Below, piece by piece: positions 62,780 to 64,000 of a stretch of DNA of 64,000 bases. Numbering within the stretch: the stretch's first letter is position 1; every line of letters starts with the position of its first letter. The position numbers and the translations under genes are program-made. The notes beneath the pieces were generated by a model. It did no database searches, had not been told where the DNA came from, and was given only the letters and a program-made list of their open reading frames with translations. Source of the stretch: Streptomyces sp. DH12 (GTDB taxonomy: Bacteria; Actinomycetota; Actinomycetes; Streptomycetales; Streptomycetaceae); assembly GCF_020873895.1 (NCBI RefSeq), contig NZ_JAHWGT010000001.1, forward strand, positions 310,001 to 374,000, given 5' to 3'.

Positions 62780-63745
62780 ATGATCAGTGGTTTGCGGCTT
62801 CGTCTCATCCGATGGCAGCGTGAGCGTGCGGACGAAGCGATCTCGGAGCTTCGCCGAAGCGTGGAGACCCTCGGAATCGGCTCAGTACCGGCAGCGACCC
62901 GCATCGCCTTACGTCGCCGGTTCCAGACGCAGGTGACGACGTGGATGGTGACAATCCCCATCTGGCTGGTCGAGGCGCGCATCCTCTTTGCGATCACGGG
63001 CGAATGGTTCGCATCGGACGCGCCGGTATGGCTCCGGGAAGATCTGCGTGTGAATGACCCTTCCGCTCTCTCCCGGGCTGCGTGGACCCAACTGGGGCGC
63101 GATTTCGCTCAGGTCGTACCCTTCCTGCTGCTGGCGCGACGAACCAGTTCTGCCGTTGCGACGTTATTCGGCGCGTATGGGTACCGATACAGCCGAGTCG
63201 ATATCTGGGCCGGCCTCATCAATGAGTGCGCGAAGATCTACCAGACGCGCGGCGCCGTGCACGGGAGGCTGGAGCTGGAAAACCTGCGCTACTCCGTGCT
63301 CGCGGTGCGGGGAGCCGCCTCCATGCGTGGGACAGTGCCGTTCTTTGCGTGGCGTCGACGTTATCTGGCTCGGCGCCACGCGGCCGACGTCGCGGCGACA
63401 TTCAGAGCCGTCGCCGCAATGATGGATGCCAACCCCAGAGAGGGTGCAGTCAAGCTGGCCCGTCTTGCCCTGCGTACCAGTGAACGGTATGCCGAAGGTC
63501 GAGTGTCCGCGTTGCTTGACGAGGAAGAAATGGTGCCCCGGCGCTCCGGTGCTGAGGCTGTTCGTCTCGTCTTTGCAGCGCTGATGATCGCAGCGATGGC
63601 AACACTGGGTGCCGCCTTTTCCGTTCCTTCCCAGATCGTCGCGGTGGCCGCGGTTCTCGCTATCGCTGTGCTGTACCGGCACTCCATCCCAAGAGGGCTG
63701 GAGATCCTGACCCTCTTGGCGGCGTTACTGCTCGTTGCCCGCTAG
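62780..63745 (+). CDS. Hypothetical membrane protein with three TTA codons
   Basis: This 321-residue protein, from ATG, begins ISGLRLRLIRWQRERADEAI. The N-terminal third is basic, with a hydrophobic segment (WMVTIPIWLVEARILFAI). A middle segment reads FAQVVPFLLLARRTSSAVAT, and the C-terminus has two strong helices (RLVFAALMIAAMATLGAAF and IVAVAAVLAIAVLYRHS, then LEILTLLAALLLVAR). TTA (bldA-type Leu) codons occur at 62909, 63164 and 63725. TTA is rare in Streptomyces, and the lower GC and irregular third positions also suggest transfer. I recognise no family. Translation may depend on the bldA tRNA. Confidence 0.75.
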   Translation: MISGLRLRLIRWQRERADEAISELRRSVETLGIGSVPAATRIALRRRFQTQVTTWMVTIPIWLVEARILFAITGEWFASDAPVWLREDLRVNDPSALSRAAWTQLGRDFAQVVPFLLLARRTSSAVATLFGAYGYRYSRVDIWAGLINECAKIYQTRGAVHGRLELENLRYSVLAVRGAASMRGTVPFFAWRRRYLARRHAADVAATFRAVAAMMDANPREGAVKLARLALRTSERYAEGRVSALLDEEEMVPRRSGAEAVRLVFAALMIAAMATLGAAFSVPSQIVAVAAVLAIAVLYRHSIPRGLEILTLLAALLLVAR

Positions 63746-64000
63746 AGGAGACACGGTCTGCCGACACCCTCATGCGCATCGCATCTCATCCCAGTGGTGG
63801 ACAGCTTAGGTCGACTCCTGACCCCGCCCGGGGCACCCCCTCACGCCCCTCTACTGTCCGCCGCACCGCACGGCTCCGCCGCCCGCCGCCCCGACCGCCG
63901 CCCGCAGGACCCGCCGCCCAAGCAGAAGACCCGGCCGCTCGCCCAGCTGCGCCGCTCAGCCTCCCCGCCATCCAAGGTGGAGGCCACGTCCACCCCGAGA
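63746..64000. other. Terminal 255 bp
   Basis: A GTG-started plus-strand frame (63797, reading VDSLGRLLTPPGAPPHAPLL) stays open to the window edge, with high third-position GC at its end. It may be the start of a gene beyond the window; there is no good ribosome site. Confidence 0.25.

Overview
The window has very high GC, frequent GTG/TTG starts, strong AGGAGG-type ribosome sites, lipobox and Tat-like exports, and families typical of Streptomyces (SARP regulator, PP2C/STAS proteins, 2-methylisoborneol genes, ALF-repeat toxin). It is almost certainly a Streptomyces or close-relative chromosome segment of the accessory, arm-like kind. There are no rRNA or tRNA genes that I can recognise. All calls come from reading the sequence and remembered family features; no database was searched.

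Layout. 1-8 kb: the end of a modular type I polyketide synthase (KR-ACP-thioesterase), an ABC exporter coupled to a NUDIX hydrolase, a YunG-like gene, an IS21 IstB scrap and a cytochrome P450. 8-15 kb: lipoprotein, Na+/H+ antiporter, YidD-like protein, GlxA/AraC regulator divergent from a quinone oxidoreductase, a 19-residue hydrophobic peptide gene with a strong hairpin, and a frameshifted macrolide-type glycosyltransferase. 15-27 kb: methyltransferase, two-component system, secreted tripeptidyl-peptidase-like lipoprotein, a DGPF/ECF sigma pair whose sigma gene carries two palindromic repeat insertions, a small Ser-Asp-Gly peptide coupled to a PIMT-like methyltransferase, a leaderless PPOX-family gene, a MerR-methyltransferase chimera, and an SDR/flavin monooxygenase pair. 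27-38 kb: secreted FG-GAP protein, several decayed genes (membrane protein, RHS core, SpoIIE phosphatase), a MarR regulator and a second phosphatase with a STAS protein. 38-52 kb: secreted proteins, a large SARP/BTAD regulator, hydrolases, an ECF sigma, a third PAS-GAF-PP2C phosphatase, and a gene-poor stretch with small membrane or Cys-rich ORFs and DUF2795/DUF2188 genes. 52-56 kb: the 2-methylisoborneol operon, with intact synthase and GPP methyltransferase but a wrecked upstream encapsulin (EshA-type) gene. 56-64 kb: a VOC protein and TetR regulator facing each other over twin operators, a 1,189-residue ALF-repeat polymorphic toxin with a barnase/RNase-Sa-like tip followed by a barstar-like immunity gene, and a TTA-rich membrane protein.

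How the genes may work together. The polyketide end, P450 and glycosyltransferase look like part of, or the edge of, a polyketide cluster. The phosphatases, STAS and MarR proteins form a probable partner-switching/stress module. The toxin-immunity pair is for contact or secreted competition. The most novel candidate is the DG-containing peptide overlapping the PIMT-like gene, which has the architecture expected of an aspartimide (imiditide-like) RiPP.

At least five otherwise good genes carry a single small frameshift or insertion. This may be real decay, assembly error, or both, and should be settled by read-level checks.
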